DNA of 64,000 nt from NCBI GenBank assembly GCA_943788345.1, contig CALSPX010000009.1, positions 124,001 through 188,000 of the forward strand, in the 5' to 3' direction. The notes under the pieces are model-generated. The model did not search any database and was not told the DNA's origin. It saw only the letters and a program-made list of their open reading frames with translations. Positions 26,281 through 34,700 of the stretch are shown here, one piece after another (positions within the stretch are counted from its first letter, which is position 1; each line of letters opens with the position of its first letter). A program made the translations under genes and the position numbers. This DNA comes from Ascidiaceihabitans sp023955215 (GTDB taxonomy: Bacteria > Pseudomonadota > Alphaproteobacteria > Rhodobacterales > Rhodobacteraceae).

Positions 26281-26281
26281 T

Positions 26282-26316
26282 GTCTTCATCTTACCATAAA
26301 AACTCCCGCCGGAGGC
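26282..26316 (-). repeat. dispersed repeat, GGAGTTTATT/AAGATGAA type, copy 2 (inverted)
   Basis: Read on the minus strand it gives GCCTCCGGCGGGAGTTTTTA followed by TGGTAAGATGAAGAC. It faces copy 1, so the two copies bracket the structured segment at 26165-26280. Confidence 0.7.
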
Positions 26317-26350
26317 ATCTGAATTTTCAGCCCGCAATGCCGGTTGAGTT

Positions 26351-27499
26351 TTACAGCTCCCGCGCGATCAACTCCTTCATTATTTCGTTTGTTCCGCCAT
26401 AGATGCGTTGCACCCGTGCGTCAGTCCACATCTCACCAATGGCGTATTCTTGCATAAAACCATAGCCGCCGTGCAATTGCAGGCATTCATCCAACACCCA
26501 TGCTTGCGTGTCTGTCGTCCAGTATTTGCACATTGCCGCTTTGTCTGGTGTTAGTTCCCCGCGCAAATGTTCTGCCATGCACTCATCAAAGAATGCGCGG
26601 CTGACCATTGTTTTGGTTTTGCACTCCGCCAATTTGAACCGTGTGTTTTGGAATTGCATGATTGGCCCGCCAAAGGCTTCGCGTTCGCGACAATATGCGA
26701 TGGTGCGTTCAACTGCGCCTTCCATTGCGCCAATGGCAGAGCAGGCGATAATCAACCGCTCCTGGGGCAGTTGGTTCATCAGTTGATAGAACCCTTTGCC
26801 CTCTTCCCCGCCCAAGATATTTTCGGGTGCGATCTCGACGTTGTCAAAGAACAGTTCTGATGTATCAGCCGCGTGCATCCCGATTTTCTCAAGGTTGCGC
26901 CCGCGTGCAAATCCGGTTGCACCGTCGGTTTCCAAAACCACCAAGGACACGCCTTTTGATCCCAGCGATGGGTCTGTTTTGGCGGCCACAATAATGAGGT
27001 TGGCGTGCTGTCCGTTGGTGATGAATGTCTTTTGCCCAGAGAGGCGGTAAGAATTACCATCCCGAATGGCCCGCGTTTTGATCGCTTGAACGTCGGACCC
27101 TGTTGAGGGTTCCGTCATTGCCAGTGCGCCAACCAATTCGCCAGTGACCATTTTAGGCAGCCAACGTGCCTTTTGCTCGTCCGTGCCGCAGTTCAGGATG
27201 TAGTGGGCCACGATCCCAGAGTGGATGCCGTGTCCCCAGCTTGCCAAGTTCGCGCGGCTGCCTTCGATCAAGATCGCAGCCTCATGCCCGAAATCGCCGC
27301 CAGCGCCGCCAAATTCTTCGGGGATGGAGGGGCAGAGTAGCCCAAGTTCGCCGGCCTCAGCCCACGTGGATCGATCCATCTGCCCTTGCCTGCGCCAATC
27401 GGCAAACTTGGGGGCCCATTCATTTGTGATGAATTGGGCCGTCATATCCGCGATCATCTGGTGTTCGTCGGTCATCCATCCTTTGGCCGTCTCACTCAT
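26351..27499 (-). CDS. acyl-CoA dehydrogenase
   Basis: A flavoprotein of 382 residues that introduces the alpha-beta double bond in an acyl-CoA, passing electrons to ETF. Visible are the FAD/substrate motif LAMTEPSTGSD, the KTFITNGQHA segment, and YGGTNEIMKELIARE at the C-terminus, where the Glu of NEI is a possible catalytic base. Start ATG 27499 has GGGGAGG eight bases upstream; a GTG directly before it is less likely. It is one of two acyl-CoA dehydrogenases in this locus and the shorter, FadE12-like, kind. Chain-length preference is unknown. Confidence 0.92.
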   Translation of the reverse strand: MSETAKGWMTDEHQMIADMTAQFITNEWAPKFADWRRQGQMDRSTWAEAGELGLLCPSIPEEFGGAGGDFGHEAAILIEGSRANLASWGHGIHSGIVAHYILNCGTDEQKARWLPKMVTGELVGALAMTEPSTGSDVQAIKTRAIRDGNSYRLSGQKTFITNGQHANLIIVAAKTDPSLGSKGVSLVVLETDGATGFARGRNLEKIGMHAADTSELFFDNVEIAPENILGGEEGKGFYQLMNQLPQERLIIACSAIGAMEGAVERTIAYCREREAFGGPIMQFQNTRFKLAECKTKTMVSRAFFDECMAEHLRGELTPDKAAMCKYWTTDTQAWVLDECLQLHGGYGFMQEYAIGEMWTDARVQRIYGGTNEIMKELIAREL

Positions 27500-27522
27500 C
27501 ACAACATCCTCCCCAGATGTGT

Positions 27523-27735
27523 TTATTTCTTGCGCGCGTCGAGCTCTGCGTTGAACAGTCGCAAACGTGCGGTCAGGTTTTCTTCGTTCACAACGCTGGC
27601 GAAGTTCTCAAACAGGAACGAAAGTGCCTCGCCTTCATCCAAACCCGCATCCGCTGAAAACCGTTTTAACCGGCGATACCCGTCTTCTGTCATTGCGACA
27701 GGGAAGCGGCGTGTAAGGCGAAAGCGTTTGGGCAT
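27523..27735 (-). CDS. small ribbon-helix-helix-like protein
   Basis: A 70-residue basic protein. The order is a basic N-terminus and beta-strand-like RRFPVAMTEDGYRRL, a helix (KRFSADAGLDEG) and a second helix (EALSFLFENFASVV). This matches a CopG/Arc-type ribbon-helix-helix fold, so DNA binding is plausible. It lies between the two acyl-CoA dehydrogenase genes on the same strand with gaps of 23 and 54 bases. Start ATG 27735 is chosen because AGGAAAAAC precedes it. Confidence 0.65.
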   Translation of the reverse strand: MPKRFRLTRRFPVAMTEDGYRRLKRFSADAGLDEGEALSFLFENFASVVNEENLTARLRLFNAELDARKK

Positions 27736-27789
27736 GGTTGTTTTTCCTGCAGTGTCGTTGGGGTGGGACAATCGCCCACCCCTAGCACC

Positions 27790-29571
27790 TTAGAAGTTTG
27801 CCGCATCCAGCGCCATCACCGTATCACTTCCAGATTGAATACGTGTCAGGTGCAATGCCGTCGCAGGCAACTGGCGCGCCATATAGAAACGACCTGTCGC
27901 TAGCTTGGTTTCATAGAATGTTGCGTCATCCGTACCTGCAGCTAAGGTATCGCTAGAAACCTTGCCCATACGTGCCCACATCAGGCCAAGGCAGACGTGC
28001 CCAAACATATGCATAAAGTCGTTAGAACCAGCCAATGCGTGGTTTGGATTGCTCATGCCGTTTTGCATGAAATACATGCCTGCGGCCTGCAAATCTTTGG
28101 ACGCTGCTTTGAGGGGTTCGATGAAGTCTTTGTCATAGGCCTCATCTTGGCCTGCATTGTCTTTGATAAATGTTTTCACCATTTCAAAGAACGCCATCAC
28201 GTGCTTGCCGCCGTCTTGCGCCAATTTGCGGCCCACAAGGTCTAGCGCCTGAACGCCATTGGCCCCTTCATAGATCATAGCAATACGGGCATCGCGGGTG
28301 AATTGGGACATGCCCCATTCCTCGATATAGCCGTGTCCGCCATAGATCTGTTGCGCCTTAACGGTCATGTCGTAACCGACGTCCGTCAAAAAGCCTTTGA
28401 TCACTGGGGTCAACAAGGACACCAAGCCATCGGCGTCTTTGTCATCCGCGCGGTGGGCGGCATCAATCATCGTGGCACCCCAAAGGATGAAGGCACGTGC
28501 GCCCTCAACGAACGACTTTTGTTCCATCAAGGAACGGCGAATGTCTGGGTGAACGATCAATGGATCGGCTGGACCCTCTGGGTTTTGAACACCGGTGACA
28601 GCGCGCCCTTGCAGACGATCGTTGGCGTAATCCAGTGCGTTTTGATACGCAGCTTCGGCTTGGGACAGCCCTTGCATCCCGACACCCAAACGCGCCTCGT
28701 TCATCATGGTGAACATGGCGCGCATGCCTTTGTGCTCATCGCCCAACAAATAGCCTGTCGCGTTGTCATAGTTCATGACGCAGGTTGAGTTGCCGTGGAT
28801 GCCCATCTTCTCTTCGATGCTGCCAACGGTTGCCCCGTTGCGCTCGCCCAAGGAACCGTCTTCATTGACCATAACCTTTGGAACGATGAACAAAGACACA
28901 CCTTTGATGCCCTCAGGACCATCGGTGATTTTCGCCAGTACCAAGTGAACGATGTTGTCCGCCATGTCGTGCTCACCGGAAGAGATAAAGATCTTCTGGC
29001 CTGTAATCTTATAGCTGCCGTCCGCTTGTGGTTCTGCTTTGGTGCGCATCAGCCCCAGATCAGTGCCGCAATGTGGCTCTGTCAGGTTCATCGTGCCTGT
29101 CCATTCGCACGACACCATGTTTGGCAACCATTTGTCTTTTTGCGCTTCAGTCCCGTGGGCCAAAATCGCGGATGCTGCACCGTGGGTCAGGCCCTGATAC
29201 ATTGTGAACGCCATATTGGAGCCGGAAAACAATTCGCCCACTGCTGATCCCAAAACCGCTGGCATGTTTTGCCCGCCGTATTGCTCGGGCATATCCAGAC
29301 CGGTCCAACCGCCTTCTTTGACTTTGGCAAATGCGTCTTTGAAACCGGCTGGTGTGTAAACAACACCGTTTTCCAAACGACAGCCTTCTTTGTCGCCCGT
29401 CACGTTCAGAGGGGCCAACACTTCAGACGTCAGTTTGCCCGCTTCTTCCAGCACTGCAGATGTGAAATCTGCTTCCAGCTCATCATAACCTGGAATGGCG
29501 CTTTCCGAGACTTTCAATAGATCGTGCAAAATGAAATGCATGTCTTTTGTTGGGGCTGTGTAGCGGGGCAT
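27790..29571 (-). CDS. acyl-CoA dehydrogenase, long DmdC-like type
   Basis: A 593-residue flavoprotein. After the normal acyl-CoA dehydrogenase core (MNLTEPHCGTDLGLMRTKAE, KIFISSGEHDMADN, QIYGGHGYIEEW, and IYEGANGVQALDLVGRKL with the catalytic Glu) it carries the extra C-terminal domain of about 130 residues typical of this branch. The branch includes DmdC, methylthiopropionyl-CoA dehydrogenase of DMSP demethylation, and fatty acyl-CoA dehydrogenases. Context (fadA, fadJ) favours fatty acids here. It lies 46 bases downstream of a MerR gene and probably shares its promoter. Confidence 0.92.
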   Translation of the reverse strand: MPRYTAPTKDMHFILHDLLKVSESAIPGYDELEADFTSAVLEEAGKLTSEVLAPLNVTGDKEGCRLENGVVYTPAGFKDAFAKVKEGGWTGLDMPEQYGGQNMPAVLGSAVGELFSGSNMAFTMYQGLTHGAASAILAHGTEAQKDKWLPNMVSCEWTGTMNLTEPHCGTDLGLMRTKAEPQADGSYKITGQKIFISSGEHDMADNIVHLVLAKITDGPEGIKGVSLFIVPKVMVNEDGSLGERNGATVGSIEEKMGIHGNSTCVMNYDNATGYLLGDEHKGMRAMFTMMNEARLGVGMQGLSQAEAAYQNALDYANDRLQGRAVTGVQNPEGPADPLIVHPDIRRSLMEQKSFVEGARAFILWGATMIDAAHRADDKDADGLVSLLTPVIKGFLTDVGYDMTVKAQQIYGGHGYIEEWGMSQFTRDARIAMIYEGANGVQALDLVGRKLAQDGGKHVMAFFEMVKTFIKDNAGQDEAYDKDFIEPLKAASKDLQAAGMYFMQNGMSNPNHALAGSNDFMHMFGHVCLGLMWARMGKVSSDTLAAGTDDATFYETKLATGRFYMARQLPATALHLTRIQSGSDTVMALDAANF

Positions 29572-29616
29572 AGTGTTCTCCGATTGGGCACAAATTGGGT
29601 GAAGGGCGACCCGGTC

Positions 29617-30018
29617 TTAGTGGGTCATCCCAGAATTTTTTTTGGTCGAGGCGATCATCTTCTCGCCCCAGCGCATTTGATGTTTTAAGTCTTCGATGGC
29701 TTCACTCAGTGTGTCGCGCTGGCGTTCCATATCGGCCAGACGATCGTTGGCCACGGCGTAGGCGCGCGCCAGTTGGGTTTGGCGATCATCGTCAACGTGA
29801 TACAGGTCCAGCAGCTGGCGAATTTCCTCAAGGCTGAAGCCAAAGCGTTTGCCCAGCAAGATCAGCTTGAGGCGCGCGCCATCACGTTTGGTAAAGAGAC
29901 GCTTTTGCCCCTCACGAATAGGGAACAGCAATTCCTTGGCTTCATAAAAGCGCAAAGTGCGTGGGGTGACGTTGTGGTCGTCACACATCTCTCTGATGGT
30001 TTTGGTATTCTCGGTCAT
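29617..30018 (-). CDS. MerR-family regulator of the fatty acid locus
   Basis: A 133-residue regulator with an N-terminal MerR winged helix (IREMCDDHNVTPRTLRFYEAKELL) and a long C-terminal coiled-coil dimerisation helix, but no obvious metal-binding cysteine cluster. This fits the LiuR/acyl-metabolism MerR subgroup. ATG 30018 is chosen because GGAG lies nine bases upstream. It heads the operon containing the long acyl-CoA dehydrogenase, and the gap upstream contains repeated TTACGT boxes. It is a close paralogue of the gene at 30353. Confidence 0.9.
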   Translation of the reverse strand: MTENTKTIREMCDDHNVTPRTLRFYEAKELLFPIREGQKRLFTKRDGARLKLILLGKRFGFSLEEIRQLLDLYHVDDDRQTQLARAYAVANDRLADMERQRDTLSEAIEDLKHQMRWGEKMIASTKKNSGMTH

Positions 30019-30096
30019 CGGCTTTATCTCCGCCCGCAAAATAAGTGTTACGAGTGTCAATTGGGTCTATTTCCCGTTTGATACAATGGAGATTTA

Positions 30097-30156
30097 GTTT
30101 ACGTAAGTTATACGCTACGTCAACTTTGTGCCTTACGTAGCGTTTCTTTACGTCAA
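30097..30156. promoter_or_regulatory. cluster of TTACGT boxes, candidate MerR operators
   Basis: A dyad GTTTACGTA-N10-TACGTCAAC (30097-30124) has one mismatch. A perfect dyad ACGCTACGT-N14-ACGTAGCGT (30112-30143) overlaps it, and TTTACGTCAA (30147-30156) follows. LiuR-type MerR regulators bind TTACGT-containing palindromes. The rest of the 335-base gap between the two MerR genes shows nothing clear. Confidence 0.6.
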
Positions 30157-30352
30157 GTGGTTGAGAATCTGGCAAAAACGGGGATTGGGGGGAATTGCAT
30201 TATTTTGCAGGCAATTTTCGTGAATTTGTACAATCCAGCGTAGAGACAACCACAAACGCATCTGCTTCGTTGCCAAAATTGACCAAGCGAATGGAATCAC
30301 TGCACTCAAAATCGGGACCCCATACCTAAGTAATCGGCCATCAATCGAGCGA

Positions 30353-30724
30353 CTATTTCGCCAATTCACTCGCCACGTTTTCACGCAAAACTTGTAACTC
30401 GGTAATGGCCTCTTCCAGATGGACACGTTGCTCTGCCAGCTCTTTCAGCTGACCATCGGCCATATCAATCCACGCTTCCATTTGCGCCTTTGTGCCCTCG
30501 TTTTCGTAGATCAGCAGCCATTGGCGGATGTCTTCGAGTTGAAAACCAAATTTACGACCCCGCATGATCAACTTCATCCGCGCGCGTTCGCGGGCACCGT
30601 AAAACCGCGAACGGCCTTCACGATCAGGTTGCAGCAATTCAATGTACTCGTAATACCTTAGAGTGCGCGGCGTCACATCGAACGCGGCACACATTTCCTT
30701 AAATGATATACGATCGTCAGTCAT
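30353..30724 (-). CDS. second MerR-family regulator
   Basis: A 123-residue paralogue of the neighbouring regulator: winged helix FKEMCAAFDVTPRTLRYYEYIELL, wing RFYGARERARMKLIMRGRKFGF, then a helical tail. No metal-binding cysteines cluster near the C-terminus. Start ATG 30724 has GGGGAG upstream; the open frame further upstream is not used. It is divergent from the thioesterase genes. Whether both MerR proteins recognise the same boxes cannot be told from sequence. Confidence 0.9.
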   Translation of the reverse strand: MTDDRISFKEMCAAFDVTPRTLRYYEYIELLQPDREGRSRFYGARERARMKLIMRGRKFGFQLEDIRQWLLIYENEGTKAQMEAWIDMADGQLKELAEQRVHLEEAITELQVLRENVASELAK

Positions 30725-30838
30725 AGTGCTCCCCTTGGCAAGTAGGTTAGGCGGGCCGCAATAGAAGCGCAACGGGTGCTCTTGCCCTTTTCGCATGGGA
30801 CTGGTCAAAAGGTTGCAAGCAACGAAAGGCGCACGCTC

Positions 30839-31264
30839 ATGTCAGACAAAGTGAATATAGCCCGACAGTTTATGGAAGCGATCCCACATTCGCGCGATCT
30901 GGGGATGGTTTTAACCGAAATCGAAAACGGTGTAGCGACAATCACGATGCCTTATGACGAACGCCTGATCGGTGATCCGGAAACGGGCGTTGTGCATGGG
31001 GGCGCGGTATCTGCGTTGATGGACAGTTGTTGCGGTGCAGCAGTGATGAGCCATCCGTCCAATCCTGGGGCCACAGCCACGATTGACCTGCGTATCGATT
31101 ACATGCGCTCGGCCACGCCGGGGCAGGCGCTGTCGACCACCGCCACATGTTACCACATCACCCGTAACGTCGCCTTTGTGCGAGCAACGGCAGTGGATGA
31201 GGACACGGATAATCCCGTCGCAATGGCGACAGGCACGTTTACAATCGAGGGGCAGCGCACATGA
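30839..31264 (+). CDS. PaaI-family hotdog thioesterase
   Basis: A 141-residue hotdog-fold protein with the PaaI signature (GDPETGVVHGGAVSALMDSCCG). It hydrolyses an acyl- or aryl-CoA thioester; the substrate is unknown. Start ATG 30839 follows GAAAGG. Its stop overlaps the next thioesterase's start in ATGA, so the pair is translationally coupled and may form a hetero-oligomer. Nearness to the fad locus suggests CoA recycling. Confidence 0.88.
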   Translation: MSDKVNIARQFMEAIPHSRDLGMVLTEIENGVATITMPYDERLIGDPETGVVHGGAVSALMDSCCGAAVMSHPSNPGATATIDLRIDYMRSATPGQALSTTATCYHITRNVAFVRATAVDEDTDNPVAMATGTFTIEGQRT

Positions 31265-31764
31265 GAAAGCCACCTGAACCCGTCCAAGTGATCAAACAAC
31301 GCCGCGACGAGGCGCTGACCAAATTGGTCGGACGTGTACCCTATATCCAATACCTTGGTGTCACCTTTGATCGGCGCGGCGATGAACTGACAGCCGTTCT
31401 GCCCTATGCTGACAAACTGATCGGCAATCCAATGCTGCCCGCGATCCACGGCGGTGTGACCTCTGCGTTTTTAGAAATTACATCCGTCATTTCCCTCAGC
31501 TGGGCGACACTTTGGGATGATCTTGAAAGCGGTGAGTTGGAGGGCGATAGCACAGCGTTCCGCATGCCAAAGACCATAGACTTTACTGTGGATTACCTGC
31601 GCTCTGGCCTGCCACGCGATGCCTATGCCCGCGCACGGATCACCAGATCTGGACGGCGCTATGCCTCTGTGCATGTTGAGGGCTGGCAAGATAATCGCGA
31701 GAAGCTGTTCGCCCAAGCGACGGGGCATTTCCTGATGCCGCAACCACGTTCCGATAAATCGTGA
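31261..31764 (+). CDS. second PaaI-family hotdog thioesterase
   Basis: A 167-residue hotdog protein in the same family but diverged: the acid position reads NPMLPAIHGGVTSAFLE, and a longer insertion (LWDDLESGELEGDSTAF) lies before the third strand. It begins within the stop of the first thioesterase gene and ends within the GTGA start of the MATE gene, so three genes are joined by four-base overlaps. Confidence 0.85.
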   Translation: MRKPPEPVQVIKQRRDEALTKLVGRVPYIQYLGVTFDRRGDELTAVLPYADKLIGNPMLPAIHGGVTSAFLEITSVISLSWATLWDDLESGELEGDSTAFRMPKTIDFTVDYLRSGLPRDAYARARITRSGRRYASVHVEGWQDNREKLFAQATGHFLMPQPRSDKS

Positions 31765-33107
31765 AACCGGTCACACCCACAACGCCACCACAAGAGATTA
31801 CCCACAAACGTATCCTCAAACTGGCGGTGCCTTTGGTGCTGTCAAACGCCACGGTTCCTATCCTTGGGGCTGTGGATCTTGGCGTTGTTGGACAAATGGG
31901 AGAGGCAGCACCGATTGGGGCTGTCGGCCTTGGTGCAATCATTCTGACTACGGTTTTCTGGATTTTCGGCTTTCTGCGTATGGGCACCGTGGGTCTGGTT
32001 GGACAAGCTGCGGGGGCAGAAGATCACGCTGAGGTCTCCATTATCCTAACCCGTGCGCTTTTGATCGCTTTGGCCGCTGGGTTCACACTGATCTTGCTAC
32101 AACCGCTTATTTTCGCGGCCGCCCTCAGCATGTCACATGCCTCCGCAGAGGTCGAAACGCTTGCGTACAGCTACCTTTCAATCCGCATCTGGACGGCACC
32201 TGCGGCCATCAGCATTTATGCACTAACGGGTTGGCTGGTCGCGATGGAACGCACTTCGGGCGTGTTCTGGGTCCAACTGGTGATGAACAGCGTCAATATA
32301 CTGCTCAGCGTCTTTTTCGTGCTTTGGTTGGATATGGGTGTGCAGGGCGTGGCTATTGGGACAGTGATTGCTGAACTTATTGGCGCTGGGCTGGCGCTTT
32401 ATTTATGCCGCGATGCGTTCAAGCACCCTGATTGGCGCAAATGGGTGCAGGTGTTTGATCGTGCGAAACTGATCCGCATGGCGCTGCTGAACACTGATAT
32501 CTTGATCCGCTCCGCCCTGTTGATGGTGATCTTTTCGTCTTTTGTGTTCCTTGGAACGCGGTTCGGGGATGTCACGCTGGCGTCTAACGAAGTGCTGGTA
32601 CAGTTCATGTACATCACGGCTTATGCGATGGACGGTTTTGCCTTTGCTGCTGAAACGTTGATCGCACGGGCTATGGGGCGCGGTGATGCATCACGTCTGC
32701 GTCGGTCTGCGTTGATGACAGGTTTTTGGGGGGCTGTTGTGTGCGTCACCACAGCCTTGGCATTCGCAATCTTTGGCCCTTGGCTGATCGACCTTATGGC
32801 CAAATCACCAGAAGTTCAGGCAGAGGCGCGCATCTATCTGCCTTGGATGGTTGTCGCCCCGTTGATTGGCTGTGTGGCGTGGATGATGGACGGAATTTTC
32901 ATCGGGGCAACCCAATCGCGCGATATGCGCAACATGATGATCGTCAGTTTTATTGTTTACTGGATCGCCGTTTGGCTGTTTTTGCCCCTTTGGGGGAACC
33001 ACGGATTGTGGGCGGCGTTGCTTGTGTCGTTTCTTGCGCGGGGCATCACATTAAGTCTGCGATATCCCGCACTTGAGGCCGCAGCCCAGAACCATAAGCA
33101 GGTTTAA
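31761..33107 (+). CDS. MATE-family multidrug/Na+ antiporter (DinF-like)
   Basis: A 448-residue inner-membrane protein with about twelve hydrophobic segments in two repeats. It has the DinF-branch features LKLAVPLVLSNATVPILGAVD and the mid-protein FLGTRFGDVTLASNEVL. It exports cationic compounds or metabolites in exchange for Na+ or H+. It starts with GTG inside a GTGA overlap with the thioesterase gene. Its TAA interlocks with the pyrD stop in a shared TTAA, with no terminator between. Confidence 0.9.
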   Translation: MKPVTPTTPPQEITHKRILKLAVPLVLSNATVPILGAVDLGVVGQMGEAAPIGAVGLGAIILTTVFWIFGFLRMGTVGLVGQAAGAEDHAEVSIILTRALLIALAAGFTLILLQPLIFAAALSMSHASAEVETLAYSYLSIRIWTAPAAISIYALTGWLVAMERTSGVFWVQLVMNSVNILLSVFFVLWLDMGVQGVAIGTVIAELIGAGLALYLCRDAFKHPDWRKWVQVFDRAKLIRMALLNTDILIRSALLMVIFSSFVFLGTRFGDVTLASNEVLVQFMYITAYAMDGFAFAAETLIARAMGRGDASRLRRSALMTGFWGAVVCVTTALAFAIFGPWLIDLMAKSPEVQAEARIYLPWMVVAPLIGCVAWMMDGIFIGATQSRDMRNMMIVSFIVYWIAVWLFLPLWGNHGLWAALLVSFLARGITLSLRYPALEAAAQNHKQV

Positions 33108-34147
33108 AGCCAACGTGCCTTATCTGTGCCAACAGCGTCCTGAACGTTCTTGAACCCATCGCGTTCCAACAGCGCATCCAACTCGCGGGCAATTTTGGCC
33201 GCAAGGGACAGACCGCCATAAACCAACGCAGTGTACAGCTGTACCGCAGAGGCACCGGCGCGAATTTTAGCATAGGCCTGTTCGCCAGTGCTGATGCCAC
33301 CAACGCCGATCAATGGGATGGCTGTCAGCTCGCTTAGTTTCGCAAGGATGCGCGTTGATTTCTCAAACAATGGCGCGCCTGACAGGCCGCCCATTTCATC
33401 GCGGTGCTGGCTTTGAAGGCCTGCACGATCAAGGGTGGTGTTGGTTGTGATAATAGCCGCAACGCGAGCGTCCGTGGCCACCTTGGCAATGTCAGCAAGG
33501 TCTTGATCCGTCAAGTCAGGTGCGATTTTCAGGAACACTGGCGTGTCGCCGGGCACTTGCATCACACCATCAAGCAACGCGGCCAAGGCCATTGGCCCCT
33601 GCAAGTCGCGCAGTTTTTCAGTGTTGGGAGAGGACACATTCACAGTTGCGAAATCCACATATGGACCTGCCTGTTTCAATACAGTGGCAAAGTCTTCGGC
33701 ACGATTGGAACTGGTTTTGTTTGCGCCAAGGTTTAGGCCAACAGGAATGCCAATGCCGCGTTTGCTGAGGCGGGCAGCGATTGCCTCGCAGCCGTGGTTG
33801 TTAAAGCCAAAGCGATTGATCGAAGCGCGATCTTCACTTAGGCGAAACAGCCGTGGTTTTGGATTGCCTGGCTGCGCGATCGGCGTTGCCGCGCCAACTT
33901 CGATAAAGCCAAAGCCTGCGTTGGACAAAGGGGCGACAACTTCGGCGTTTTTGTCAAAACCCGCTGCCAAACCAACAGGGTTAGGCATATCCAAACCTGC
34001 AACCTTGGTGGCAAGGCGGCTGGACGTGACCGGACCGGGTGTTGGGGCCAAACCCATCTTCAGGGCTTTGATCGCCAAACCATGCGCCAATTCGGGATCA
34101 ATCTTAAGCAAGGCCTTAAGCCCCAGCTGTTCCATTACCTGTTTCAT
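33104..34147 (-). CDS. pyrD: dihydroorotate dehydrogenase (quinone), class 2
   Basis: A membrane-associated FMN enzyme that oxidises dihydroorotate to orotate, passing electrons to quinone. About 347 residues. The class 2 catalytic serine is in NVSSPNTEKL. Also visible are the N-terminal PNPVGLAAGFDKNAE, GVGGISTGEQA and QLYTALVYGG motifs. An N-terminal amphipathic stretch (LGLKALLKIDPELAHGLAIKAL) anchors class 2 enzymes to the membrane. ATG 34147 (MKQVMEQLG) is chosen as best fit; ATG 34135 is possible. The DUF952 gene lies 49 bases upstream in the same operon. Confidence 0.95.
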   Translation of the reverse strand: MKQVMEQLGLKALLKIDPELAHGLAIKALKMGLAPTPGPVTSSRLATKVAGLDMPNPVGLAAGFDKNAEVVAPLSNAGFGFIEVGAATPIAQPGNPKPRLFRLSEDRASINRFGFNNHGCEAIAARLSKRGIGIPVGLNLGANKTSSNRAEDFATVLKQAGPYVDFATVNVSSPNTEKLRDLQGPMALAALLDGVMQVPGDTPVFLKIAPDLTDQDLADIAKVATDARVAAIITTNTTLDRAGLQSQHRDEMGGLSGAPLFEKSTRILAKLSELTAIPLIGVGGISTGEQAYAKIRAGASAVQLYTALVYGGLSLAAKIARELDALLERDGFKNVQDAVGTDKARWL

Positions 34148-34196
34148 CCGAATGTGGCCCTTTGTCGTTTCATCTAATGCGGATCGGGAGACGTGT

Positions 34197-34535
34197 TTAC
34201 AGCAAACCCGCCGGGAATTCGTGGCGTCCATCGACCAATGGCAAAGGCTGTGCCCATGCCACATCGGCGAGTTTCAAGTTGCGGTATAGGTGCGGAAACA
34301 ATGCATCCCCGCGTGACACTTCCCACTTTAGGTCATCGCCCAGCGGATCAGTTTCAACGCCCAACAAGAACAGGTCTTCGACACCTGCGAAATGCTTGTC
34401 AGCCGTTTCTTGCGCCTGTTCGGCGGTTGAGAAATGGACATAACCATCTGCAATATCGATCGGCGCACCCTGCGTTTCGCCCTTGGCGCGCAGGTCTGCC
34501 CATTCGTCGGAGCGGAATATTTTGAATATCAACAT
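34197..34535 (-). CDS. DUF952 family protein
   Basis: A 112-residue soluble protein matching the DUF952 pattern: IFKIFRSDEWADL at the start, DGYVHFSTAEQAQETADKHF in the middle and FPHLYRNLKLADV near the end. No function is established, although the fold is thought to resemble ADP-ribosyltransferase-like proteins. It is upstream of pyrD on the same strand. A stable hairpin sits right in front of its ATG. Confidence 0.9.
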   Translation of the reverse strand: MLIFKIFRSDEWADLRAKGETQGAPIDIADGYVHFSTAEQAQETADKHFAGVEDLFLLGVETDPLGDDLKWEVSRGDALFPHLYRNLKLADVAWAQPLPLVDGRHEFPAGLL

Positions 34536-34538
34536 ACG

Positions 34539-34566
34539 CGCCTGATGCCCTTTGGGTAATCAGGCG
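34539..34566 (-). promoter_or_regulatory. hairpin covering the ribosome site of the DUF952-pyrD operon
   Basis: On the minus strand CGCCTGAT and ATCAGGCG form a perfect eight-base-pair stem. Inside it CCC and GGG pair around AAA. The 3' arm ends three bases before the DUF952 ATG, and the loop holds AAAGGG, the only Shine-Dalgarno-like stretch. The fold would hide the ribosome site, suggesting translational control. Confidence 0.5.
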
Positions 34567-34700
34567 TCAAGTCACCAGCGTTACCGTTACGTCATATTCG
34601 CGTGTGATAGATGTGGGGCGAAATGATTCAGTTGCGGCTTTGACTCTTGAACAGACCAAGGCCAAAGTGATGAGATATTCAACCAATGGGGGACGTCCAG

